This document shows, one piece after another, positions 8,705 through 17,022 of a DNA stretch of 64,000 bases. The DNA is from Ostreococcus lucimarinus CCE9901 (Eukaryota; Chlorophyta; Mamiellophyceae; Mamiellales; Bathycoccaceae): contig NC_009369.1 of assembly GCF_000092065.1 (NCBI RefSeq), positions 124,001-188,000 on the forward strand. The letters are read 5' to 3'. Position 1 is the stretch's first letter. Every line of letters starts with the position of its first letter. The translations under genes were made by a program, and so were the position numbers. The notes beneath the pieces are model-generated. The model searched no databases. It saw only the letters and a program-made list of their open reading frames with translations, and had not been told where the DNA came from.

Positions 8705-10108
8705 CTATTCGTCGAATCGAAACGGTGTAGATTCCCTCGACGTCGTCCTCTCTTCGACGACGACCTTGGTGACTTTACTCTCGCCGCGCCGCGGCGGATA
8801 GAGATACTGGCGCATGTCGGCGCAAGTGTAAGAATTGAGCTTTAATTCGCGGTACGTAGACGTCGGTGATGCATCGATGAGCTCACTCGCGGTGATGCGT
8901 TTGGTGTGATCCTTACGCAAACACGCCGATAACAACGCGCGCAGTGCGTTTGAGACGGCGTCTTCGCCGTCGACGGCGCCGGCGACGTCGATGTCGTCGT
9001 CCATGATTTGTATCACCAACCCCAGTGGGCCGCCGTCTTCGATATCGAACACGTGCTTTCCCATGACACTTTCGAGGACTGTGAGACCCATGCCCCAGAC
9101 GTCGGCTTCGGGCCCGCATCTCGCGGCGCTCGATTCCAAGCGTTCGGGCGACATGTACATGATGGTTCCGAGCGAGTCGTGCGCGTCGTCTTCGACATCG
9201 CCACCCGTGAAGGGCGTGCACAGACCAAAGTCGCTCAGTTTACACTCCCCGCACTCGTTTATCAACACATTGCTCGGCTTCACGTCGCGATGTACGATCT
9301 CGAGAGTGTCGTGTAAATACGCCAACCCGTTGGCGACGCACCTCGCCGCGCACATCGCCGCCCGCGGCGCGAAACGCATCGACCCGCGCAACCTCACGAC
9401 GTCTTCCAACGATCCGAAATGCATGAGTTCGAGCGTGATCGACACCTCGTTTTTAACCGCATCGTACCCGAACCCAAAACATCGCACGAGCCCTTCGTAA
9501 GTCGGCGCGCTCTCCGTTTCCTCGTCGTCCTCCGCCGCCGTCGGGTCAACGCCGAGCGCGCCTCGCGCGGTCAACGAAGACCACCCTTCGACGTCCCCAT
9601 TCCTATCGAACCGCGCGTTCACCGACGACGACGAAATGCGCTGAAACGTCCACATTTCCCGCTTCGCTTGCACCGCCATCGCGCGATCGTCCGCTCGGAT
9701 GCGTTTCGTCGCTCGCCTCGCGTCTTCGCCGCGCGTCACCACGCTCGAGCTTCCTCGACCGAGCACGCGCGACGACCCCCCCCCCAGCGTCGACCCGCCG
9801 CCGACCGCCGCCGCGCTCGACCTCAGCGACGCGCTCGACGACGACGACGACACCGACCGCGACGGCCTCGGTTTCTTCGCGCGCGCGCCCGCGTCGTCGC
9901 GTCGTCGTCGCGCGGGCATCTCCGATAAAGCGCCACCCCAAAAAAGTGCATCGCCGTCGCGCGCGTCCTCGCGCGCGCCGATGCGCGTCCGCGCCGACGC
10001 GCGCGCGCCGACGCCACCGAAATCCAAATCATCGCTCGACGACGACGACGACGACGACGCCATCGCGCGCCGTCGACTCGCGTCGCCGCGCGCGACGCGG
10101 GTCGTCAT
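8705..10108 (-). CDS. MAP kinase kinase-like protein kinase (STE7 group)
   Basis: A 467-residue Ser/Thr or dual-specificity kinase. The first 110 residues are disordered and Ser/Arg-rich. The glycine loop is LGRGSSSVVTRG, the ATP-binding Lys is in RRATKRIRADD, the catalytic loop is IVHRDVKPSNVLI and the Mg motif is SDFGLCTPF. The activation end SLGTIMYMSPERLES resembles MAP2Ks, which carry VGTxxYMSPERI. Ser and Thr between DFG and SPE could be the sites phosphorylated by a MAP3K. ADVWGMGLTVLESVMGKHVF (subdomain IX) and a C-lobe Arg in RKDHTKRITASEL complete the fold. Homopolymer Ser and Asp runs in the N-terminus reflect the local GC-rich trinucleotide repeats. It is divergent from histone H2A. 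Confidence 0.85.
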   Translation of the reverse strand: MTTRVARGDASRRRAMASSSSSSSSDDLDFGGVGARASARTRIGAREDARDGDALFWGGALSEMPARRRRDDAGARAKKPRPSRSVSSSSSSASLRSSAAAVGGGSTLGGGSSRVLGRGSSSVVTRGEDARRATKRIRADDRAMAVQAKREMWTFQRISSSSVNARFDRNGDVEGWSSLTARGALGVDPTAAEDDEETESAPTYEGLVRCFGFGYDAVKNEVSITLELMHFGSLEDVVRLRGSMRFAPRAAMCAARCVANGLAYLHDTLEIVHRDVKPSNVLINECGECKLSDFGLCTPFTGGDVEDDAHDSLGTIMYMSPERLESSAARCGPEADVWGMGLTVLESVMGKHVFDIEDGGPLGLVIQIMDDDIDVAGAVDGEDAVSNALRALLSACLRKDHTKRITASELIDASPTSTYRELKLNSYTCADMRQYLYPPRRGESKVTKVVVEERTTSRESTPFRFDE

Positions 10109-10498
10109 TAAAGCGCACGGCGACCGCGCGACGTCGCGCCGTTCGTCCGAGTCGTCCGCCCGCGCGCCGCGCGCGGCGAGTCAGGACTCGCGCCGCGCGC
10201 GCGTCTCCGGCCGTTCGCCGCCGATTCGTCTACCGGCGACGCGCGGCGCGACCTTTGACGACGCGAGAAGACGAACCGTCGTCCGCGCGTCCGAATTTTC
10301 CGTATGTCCGAACCGACACACTGCCACCATACGAAAGCGTCCGAATTCCGCGTTCGCGAGGGGGTCGCGATGAGTCGGACTCGTCGCGCGCGTCGCGCGA
10401 GCCAATCGAAACGCTCGATCCGAGCGCGCGCGCGCTCGAGCGTGAGGCGATCGCGCGCGCGCGCGCCGGCCGGCACACGACGACGCACCGCACGAAAG
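10109..10498. promoter_or_regulatory. Divergent promoter between kinase and histone H2A genes
   Basis: This 390-bp gap separates two divergent ATGs. It contains an 11-bp inverted repeat with one mismatch around a single central base: CGCGATGAGTC (10366-10376) and GACTCGTCGCG (10378-10388). A direct repeat CGTCCGAATT occurs near 10285 and 10339, and a CGTATG/CATACG pair near 10303 and 10327. I see no clear TATA box. Which elements serve H2A is not decidable by eye. Confidence 0.45.
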
Positions 10499-11006
10499 AT
10501 GTCTGGACGAGGTAAAGGAAAATCCGGCAAGAAGGCCACGAGCCGATCCGCCAAGGCGGGCTTGCAATTCCCGGTCGGCCGGGTCGCGCGCTACCTGAAG
10601 GCTGGCAAGTACGCGACGCGCGTCGGCGCCGGTGCGCCGGTGTACTTGGCGGCTGTCATGGTGAGTGGTTTTTTGAAATTTGAAATTTGAAATCGAGCGT
10701 TCGCGGCGCGCGCGGCGATGGGCTCGGGATGGTGGACGAAGACTGACGCGTTGAATCGTTGTGTTTTACGCCGCGTAGGAATACTTGTGCGCCGAAGTGC
10801 TCGAACTCGCGGGTAACGCCGCGCGCGACAACAAGAAGTCGCGCGTCGTGCCGCGCCACATCCAACTCGCGATCCGCAACGACGAAGAGCTCTCCAAGCT
10901 CCTCGGCACCGTCACGATCGCGGCGGGTGGTGTTTTGCCGAACATCCACTCCGTTTTGTTGCCGAAGAAGTCCAAGAAGTCTGGCTCGGCGTCCCAAGAA
11001 TACTAA
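10499..11006 (+). CDS. H2A.X: Histone H2A, H2A.X type, one intron
   Basis: Core histone H2A of 129 residues, encoded by exons 10499-10660 and 10779-11006. The 118-nt intron starts GTGAGT and ends GTAG, phase 0, after [10 protein letters not shown]. The start is fixed by [17 protein letters not shown]; an upstream in-frame extension is not histone-like. All H2A landmarks are present: [56 protein letters not shown] and [15 protein letters not shown]. The tail ends SGSASQEY, which matches the SQ(E/D)-hydrophobic motif phosphorylated by ATM/ATR kinases in H2A.X during DNA-break signalling. An intron is unusual for replication-type histone genes. Two hairpins follow the stop codon (see separate entries). 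Confidence 0.95.
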
Positions 11007-11022
11007 ATCTTTTCTCAGATTT
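11005..11022 (+). other. Hairpin overlapping H2A stop codon
   Basis: AAATCT and AGATTT form a perfect 6-bp stem around a TTTCTC loop. The stem starts within the TAA stop codon. The pyrimidine loop recalls the TTTC loop of the animal and algal histone mRNA hairpin, but the stem is AT-rich and the position is unusually early. Confidence 0.35.
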
Positions 11023-11073
11023 TGAATTTTTAGCGCCTCGCGCGCGCAAACAAAACAAACCAAAAAAATTACT

Positions 11074-11092
11074 TGGTGTTCATTCAACACCA
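11074..11092 (+). other. Hairpin in H2A 3' untranslated region
   Basis: TGGTGTT and AACACCA form a perfect 7-bp stem around the loop CATTC, 68 nt after the H2A stop. Distance and size fit a histone-type 3' hairpin, although the sequence differs from the classical one. It could equally be a terminator-like structure between this gene and the convergent ORC3 gene. Confidence 0.4.
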
Positions 11093-11154
11093 CCACGAGA
11101 AGAAAGAATGTTTCACTATGCGCATTACATCATCATAATTAATCGTTCGCGTCA

Positions 11155-14052
11155 TCAAGCCGGCTGGATGGCTAAGCGCTCGACGACGTTGCTCCTGGAA
11201 TCTCTCGCGAGCTTGTCGAGAGGGAACGCCGTGCGTACCATGTACTCGACGCCCTTGCGACCTTTTTGGTACGGACGCGCGATGCCCAAGAACTCCAACT
11301 CGGCCACGGCGCGAGTAAATCGCGCCTGAAGCTGCCATAATTTTTCTCGCGGCAAACCGAACGTGCCTTTACCGCGAGCCGCCGCCGCTGCATCGCCGCG
11401 TTTCATCTCCGACCCCGCTTTACTCTCGCAAAAACTTTGAAACCAGTCGTATATGGGCGCTCGTTCGCCGAATCGCGCGAGTAGGCGATACGCCGCGGCG
11501 GTGTCAGGCAACGTTTCCGGCACGCGTCGACCGTTCGCCAAGGCGTAGTCATCGTGACGACAGCACGCGCATCGCAGCAGCTCGCTCGGATCCGTGAGCG
11601 TGTTCTCCAACGACAAACGAGGCGACGCCTGAAGCGCGGCGCGAACGCATTCGACGTCGGTGACGACGAATATTCCGCTCGCATCGATCGATTCCGGTGG
11701 GTGACTCCCGTACTTGCGCGCGATGGCGCGAAGAATGTCGCAAAATTCATTCGCCGCCGCGGATTTCGCCGAGTCGAGTCGAGGTCGTTCTGGCTTCGCC
11801 GCCGTTGCCACCGTCGTCGTCACCAAAGCTAGGGCGTTGGCTTCACTCCTCGCCGGTGCGCTTCGACCGCGCGGTGGAGACTTAGGAAGTACCAAACCAT
11901 CGTTCGCCGCGGCGTCTTCATCGCGCGTTGAAGTCCTCGGCGCCGGCGTGAGGCTCGTCGCAAACGCCGCGCCGTTTCCACGCCGTTTCCGTGCGTTTAA
12001 GATTGCCTCCATCGCTAGTCGCTGATCTTCCGCGTTCGTCTCGTCGTGCGCCAGTTTTTCAGCCGTTGCATTGGCATTCGACGCAGCGATGACGAGACCG
12101 CGCCGTTCGTCGCCACCTTCGTTCGTCGGCGTGGATGCCAAAATTGCCGCCTCTCGCCGTCGAGCGTCCTCCGCGTCGAACGAGCCGTCCTCTATGTTTG
12201 ACAGTAAAAAGCGCAGCTCCGAACCTTCTGCCGACCGCATGACCTCATCATCGTCCAAGAATTTCAGCATAGACTTGACCAAATCACCGATTTCCGCCGT
12301 CGTGAACTCGTCCCGAATGCGCGAGAACGCGACGTTGAGCAACGTCCCGCCTTGACTCTTGGGGTTGAATTCTCCAGCACCACCAAAGTATCCTTTTCGC
12401 GACGCGTCGAGGAGTAAGTCTGCCATCGTCGTCACGCTCTTTTTGAACTTTTTCTCCGTCGCCGCGCACGCGACTTGAATGCAACGCAACGAGAGTGCCC
12501 ACCGTCGCCGCAAGCGGTACACATCCTTCAGCGCCGCGCTCAGTTCGCTCTTCGTGTGCGTCGTTGAAGACGCGGAGTCGCCGTCCCCGTCTCGCATCGA
12601 CTTTGCACCGAATCCGTGCTTGATGCGCGCGTACTCCACCGCGTTCGGATCGAGATCTCGAACGAATTGGTCGATGGCGTCGCCGTACTCGTCGTCGCTC
12701 TCGTCGCCGTCGGCGCAAGGCTCGCTCGAATCTTTAGCGAGCAGCGGCAACACCGCGCTCAGCGGCTCTGTCATGAAGTGTGTGATCGTGAGCAAATGGA
12801 GCGCACGACGCACGGCGGCGAGGGAAAAGTCGTGCTCTTTAAAGCGCGTGTGCAAAACGTTCAACACCTCGCTTCCAAACGCGGGCACGCGCTCGGGGCT
12901 CAACAGCACGCGCTCTTGCACAGCCTCCATCATTTGCCCGGGCGCCCAAAGCTGGAACGCCTGCGCGTTCATCAACGATGCCGTGGCGGCTGGTAACATC
13001 CCTTGAAGCGAACTCACACTCGTGGCCAAGCCCAAGAGGACGACGACGGGCACGCTCGAGACGAATTCCGAAACGCTTCGAATAAACGAATCCAACACGC
13101 GCACGTCGAAACTTTCCGTATCCTCGACGACGATAACCACCGGACAATCGCGACCTTGAATCACTGGATATAACGTCCTTTCGTCGTCGCCCGCGCGCTC
13201 CACGTCATCTCTCGCGCGCCGCTTCGACCGTCTCGCCGGCGACGTCGCGCGCGAATCTGTCGCCGCCCGCTTCTTCCCCCCCCGCGCGCGAACGTCGTCG
13301 CCCTCTCCCGATGCGCGCGAATCACCGCCATTGTACACCGTCAACGCGTTCCCGATCGGCGACGGCACCGTCGACGCCGCGATGAGCCCGTCTCGACGCG
13401 CCCCCGACGTCTCCTCGTGCCATCGCCGCAGCGCGCGCATGCTCTTCCCCCCCCAATGCCCCCCCGTGCGGTCCAACTGCCGCATGATCACCCCAAACGC
13501 CACCCCTAGCCCCCCGGTCCCGGCCCCCGCGCGCGCCTTCAGATCTCTCGACCGCAACAGCGCCACGTGCGCGTCTCCGCTCTTCCTCAACGATTTCGTC
13601 AGCGCCGCGAACGTCTCCTCGTGATCGTCGCTGTTCACCCCTCCCGCCAGCACCACGCCCACCGGCACGCGTCGATCGCCGCCGTTATTTTTTTCCTCCG
13701 TTTCTCGCGCGCGTTCGACCCGCGTCGCGCCCTGCTCGCGGACGAACCTCCTCACCCTCGCGAACGCCTCCGCGTTCGCCTCGTCGGCGACGCGTTGACA
13801 GTGTCCATCCAGCGCCTCCCACGCCCGCGCGCACGCCGCCGCGCGCCGCTCTCGCGCGCCGCGCGTTTCATCCCGCAACACCGGTTCGAACGCGTTCAGT
13901 CGCGACGCCTCGTCGCCTCGCGGCGCCGCGCGCGCGGATTTCAGCACGAAGACGCCCGACTTTAAACCATCGTTCGTCTTGAACGCCCCGATTTCTCGCG
14001 CGTCCGGCGCCGCGCGCGTCGACGCGTCGACCCGCTTGGCGCGGGACGTCAT
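11155..14052 (-). CDS. ORC3: Origin recognition complex subunit 3
   Basis: A 965-residue ORC3, part of the six-subunit complex that marks replication origins and helps load MCM helicase. The start is the ATG at 14052 (MTSRAKRVDASTRAAP). The N-terminal AAA+-like region has PVGVVLAGGVNSDDHEETFAALTK and VALLRSRDLK. A long Arg/Asp-rich insertion (RSKRRARDDVERAGDDER) interrupts it before the core segment PVVIVVEDTESFDVRVLDSFI, VPVVVLLGLATSVSSLQ and FQLWAPGQMMEAVQERVLL, which is diagnostic of ORC3. As usual for this subunit, no intact Walker A motif is present. The C-terminal winged-helix part includes LGIARPYQKGRKGVEYMVRTAFPL. A 54-bp palindrome lies 52 bp upstream of its ATG, in the gap shared with the small gene at 14239. 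Confidence 0.9.
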   Translation of the reverse strand: MTSRAKRVDASTRAAPDAREIGAFKTNDGLKSGVFVLKSARAAPRGDEASRLNAFEPVLRDETRGARERRAAACARAWEALDGHCQRVADEANAEAFARVRRFVREQGATRVERARETEEKNNGGDRRVPVGVVLAGGVNSDDHEETFAALTKSLRKSGDAHVALLRSRDLKARAGAGTGGLGVAFGVIMRQLDRTGGHWGGKSMRALRRWHEETSGARRDGLIAASTVPSPIGNALTVYNGGDSRASGEGDDVRARGGKKRAATDSRATSPARRSKRRARDDVERAGDDERTLYPVIQGRDCPVVIVVEDTESFDVRVLDSFIRSVSEFVSSVPVVVLLGLATSVSSLQGMLPAATASLMNAQAFQLWAPGQMMEAVQERVLLSPERVPAFGSEVLNVLHTRFKEHDFSLAAVRRALHLLTITHFMTEPLSAVLPLLAKDSSEPCADGDESDDEYGDAIDQFVRDLDPNAVEYARIKHGFGAKSMRDGDGDSASSTTHTKSELSAALKDVYRLRRRWALSLRCIQVACAATEKKFKKSVTTMADLLLDASRKGYFGGAGEFNPKSQGGTLLNVAFSRIRDEFTTAEIGDLVKSMLKFLDDDEVMRSAEGSELRFLLSNIEDGSFDAEDARRREAAILASTPTNEGGDERRGLVIAASNANATAEKLAHDETNAEDQRLAMEAILNARKRRGNGAAFATSLTPAPRTSTRDEDAAANDGLVLPKSPPRGRSAPARSEANALALVTTTVATAAKPERPRLDSAKSAAANEFCDILRAIARKYGSHPPESIDASGIFVVTDVECVRAALQASPRLSLENTLTDPSELLRCACCRHDDYALANGRRVPETLPDTAAAYRLLARFGERAPIYDWFQSFCESKAGSEMKRGDAAAAARGKGTFGLPREKLWQLQARFTRAVAELEFLGIARPYQKGRKGVEYMVRTAFPLDKLARDSRSNVVERLAIQPA

Positions 14053-14104
14053 GCGTCGCTCTCGCGCGCGCGTCTCGCGTCGCGCGGCGCGCGCCGCGAC
14101 GCGC

Positions 14105-14158
14105 TGTGCGGTCGAACGTCGTCGATGATTTGAATCATCGACGACGTTCGACCGCACA
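14105..14158. repeat. 54-bp near-perfect palindrome in ORC3 divergent promoter
   Basis: Two 26-bp arms (14105-14130 and 14133-14158) are exact reverse complements around a central TG. It lies in the 186-bp gap between the divergent ATGs of ORC3 (14052) and the small gene at 14239, so it is probably in the 5' leader or core promoter of one or both. The left arm begins TGTGCGGTCGAACG. Such long, almost spacerless palindromes are normally unstable, which suggests selection or recent origin. Confidence 0.9.
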
Positions 14159-14238
14159 ATCGAGCGCTCGCGCGCGAACGCGACGCGAACGTCGCCCCGA
14201 ACGCGGCGAGCGACGCGGAACTCGTCATCGCGCGCGTC

Positions 14239-14763
14239 ATGGCGCCGAAGAAACCGGCGCAGAAGAGCGCGAAGGCGCAGATCAAGGAGCAAAGAGATCA
14301 GATTCGGCAACAAATCAAAACCATTCGAGACGAATCCGCGTCGACGCACGTCCTGGACAGCCTGTACGACGCCGCGCTGGGGCTCGAACTGTGGCTGCGA
14401 ACGAACTCGAGCGCGTTTCCGAGCGCGGCGGTGAAACAGAAGACGGAGCGACTGGGGGAGATCGCGACGCAGGCGACGAGAGGGACGCTGGACGCGGACG
14501 CGGCGTACTGGGAACTGGCGGGACTGTACACGATCATCCATCGCGAGTGCCAGAAGGAAGATTTGGGGTTGGTGTTTCCGTCGTTCGTGTTTCCGGACGG
14601 AGGGATGCCCGCGCTCGGGGAGGGGGACGCGCTGACGCTGGCGGACGTGCGAGAGGCGATCGGGTGCGAACTCACGGCGGAGGCGCTGGACGCGAAGATC
14701 GCGGAGTTGGAGGAGATCGAACGCGCGAAGGCGGCGCTGGAGGCGATGGACGCGGACGCGTGA
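14239..14763 (+). CDS. Small helical protein of unknown function
   Basis: A 174-residue protein beginning MAPKKPAQKSAKAQIKEQRD. The basic start leads into a predicted coiled-coil helix (IKEQRDQIRQQIKTIRDES), then a helical domain with AALGLELWLRTNSS, AYWELAGLYTIIHRECQKED and a short hydrophobic stretch LGLVFPSFVFPDGG. The last 35 residues form a second charged helix (LDAKIAELEEIERAKAALEAM). I do not recognise a family. Coding character is convincing: strong helix periodicity and no low-complexity antisense look. It is divergent from ORC3 across the palindrome, so the two may be co-regulated. It converges on the MYB gene ending at 14855. Confidence 0.8.
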   Translation: MAPKKPAQKSAKAQIKEQRDQIRQQIKTIRDESASTHVLDSLYDAALGLELWLRTNSSAFPSAAVKQKTERLGEIATQATRGTLDADAAYWELAGLYTIIHRECQKEDLGLVFPSFVFPDGGMPALGEGDALTLADVREAIGCELTAEALDAKIAELEEIERAKAALEAMDADA

Positions 14764-14854
14764 GAGGGTGAGGGTAGAGATGGAGACGGTTGTAAATTAC
14801 GGAGTGATGTTGACATCGATAAAACTAAGCGTACAGCGCGACGAGGCGCGGCGA

Positions 14855-16774
14855 TTACGTCGAGCCTTCGCGGCGCGCGACGGCGGCGCGCATCAACTCG
14901 AGCGCGGATTTGAGAAACGTGGCGTTGGACTTGATGGATGAGATCGTGAACTCGGCGGCGGTGATGATGTCTCTCCACTCGTGTCCGCCGACGGCGACGC
15001 AGAGCTTGATATCGCCCTTGGCGACGGCGCCGACGCGCGCGGCGATGGCGACGCGGCTGAGACGCCACGTCGCGCGCGCGACGCCGGCGATGGTTTCCAA
15101 CGCCATGGTGATTTCTTCGACGGTGATGGACGAGTTTGGTGCGAGCTCCGACGTGCCGGTTTCGGCGGCGACGGAGGTCAGCATGGAAACCTCGGGCGCG
15201 CCCGCGGCGGCGACGGCGGCTTGGCACTGCGCTATGTCGATGGCGCTCTCACTGATTTGAATGAAATCCACACACGTTTTCGACGCCGTCGTCGTCGTGG
15301 ACGAGCGCGGGAGCTTGTCGAACTCGAGCGTGGTGGTGGCTTCTTCAGATTTCACCGCGCGAGATTTTCCGGGCAAAAGTCCCGTCGCCTCCGCCCGCGT
15401 CGTCGTCGCGTCCTCCGAGTGCGTCGTCGCGTCGTCGCTCAAATTCACCTCGTTCACGATCTTCTCGGTGCCGAACTGTTTCAACTGCGCCGAGAGCGCG
15501 ACGTGGTTATCCATGTGTTCGTGCATGTGTTTCAACCCTTGCTCGATTTTTTCGCGCTCTTCGCGAATTAAGCGAAATTGCGAATTAAGCGCCGAACGAC
15601 TCACGCCGCGTTGCTTCCCGCTCGCGTCCTCAGTCTTCGACGTCTTCTTCGCCGGCGCGCTCTTCGCCGCGCCATCCTGCTTCGCCGCGACTACTTTCTC
15701 TTCCGCTTCCTCCATTTCCGCCTCCACCAACGCTTTCGGTCGCGGGTGCAGCGTCATCTGATACTTTTGCAACTCGGTGAGCTTCCACGGTTCCGACTTC
15801 ACCTTGCCCCACTTGCATCGAAGCGTCGCGTGCCAGTGATTCTTGATGGCGTTCTCCGGTCGTCCGGTCAAGAGCTTGGCGAGCGCGGCCCACTTCGTGC
15901 CCAGCACTTTGTGCCCCTCGACGAGGATCAGCTCCTCCTCCTTGCTCCACTCCCCAGTCTTGATTCCGGGTCGAAGGTGGTTCAGGTAACGATCTCGACA
16001 CTGCTTTCCGCGTCTGTGACGCATTAAACTCGCGATGTAACTCCACCGTTTCGCGCCGTATTTATCGATCAACTGCAGCAACTCCTTGTCCTCGCGCACG
16101 GTCCACTGTTGCGTCATCCCTTTAAGTTTACCCTCGCGCATCTCCGCCTCGTACGCGTCGTCTTCGCTCGCGTCGCCGTCGCCGTCGCCGTCGCTCGTCG
16201 AGGCCAACCCGGCGGCGGCGCGCGCCGCCGACCGCGCCGCCATCCCCCGAACCGTCTCTCGCACCTCCGTCTCCACCGTCCCCGCCGTCGCCGCCGTCGA
16301 TTGTCTCTTCATCGGCGGTCGCCCTCGTCGCGCGCGTTTCGTCCTCTCTCGCTCCGGCGCCGCGTTTTCCGCCGCCTGCGCGCGCGTCGCCCGAAAAGTC
16401 AACCGTCAGTCGTCGCGCGCGCCCTCGCGTCTCGCCTCGATCCCGACCTTCCCGCATCTCCCGTTTCGCGCGTCGCCTCGCTCGATCCCGCGCACCTCGA
16501 CCAACCAAAACAACGATCCCGCGTCCTCGACCGCCTTCGCCTTGGGCGGTCGACCGCGTCGTCGTTTCTTCGTCGTCGCCCTCGGTTCCGGCTCTCGCCG
16601 CGCGCGCGCCGTCGCCGCGATCGCCCCTTCGTTCGCCCGCGCCGCGCCGTGCGTCGCCGCCGACAAGTCGTGTTCGCCGGCGACGTCAGTGTCGTTCATT
16701 TTCGCGTCGCCCGCGTCGCGCGCGTGGTTCGCGTCGTCGCGCGACGGCGATTCGTTCGCCGCGACGATCGTCAT
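14855..16774 (-). CDS. R2R3-MYB transcription factor with two AT-hooks, one intron
   Basis: A 599-residue nuclear DNA-binding protein. Exon 1 is 16496-16774 (ATG at 16774) and exon 2 is 14855-16375. The 120-nt intron starts GTGCGC, ends GCAG and is phase 0 on both sides; the exon 2 frame has no usable ATG of its own before the conserved region. An AT-hook KKRRRGRPPKAK lies at about residue 69 in exon 1 and a second, KRARRGRPPMKR, starts exon 2. The two MYB repeats follow (WTVREDKELLQLIDKYGAKRWSYIA, then EWSKEEELILVEGHKVLGTKWAALA), with GKQCRDRYLNHLRPGIK and AIKNHWHATLRCK as recognition helices. A coiled-coil with repeated His (IEQGLKHMHEHMDNHVALSAQL) follows. The R2R3 part resembles the MYB98-type group. 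Targets are unknown. Confidence 0.82.
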
Positions 16775-17022
16775 GAAACGCTCACGCGTTGACGATCGTC
16801 GCGCGTTTCCGTCGCGCGCGCGTCGTCGCGCGCGCGCGCGGCGAGGGCGACGTCCGGAGTCGCGGTTTTATCGACGCGTGTCGTTTCGCGCGCGCGTCGA
16901 TCGATCGCGCGACGGGAACGCGCGGTCGACGCGCGGGCACGTGACGCATCATTGGGGTTTCGCTCGAGCGTTTCATTTTTTTCATTTTCGGCGCCGCGTG
17001 TGGACTCGCGCGAGCGCGAGCG

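Noticed and set aside
14053-14541. Upstream extension of the ORC3 frame across the palindrome
   Set aside because: The extension is antisense to the small gene at 14239 and has no ORC3-like sequence; the ATG at 14052 fits.
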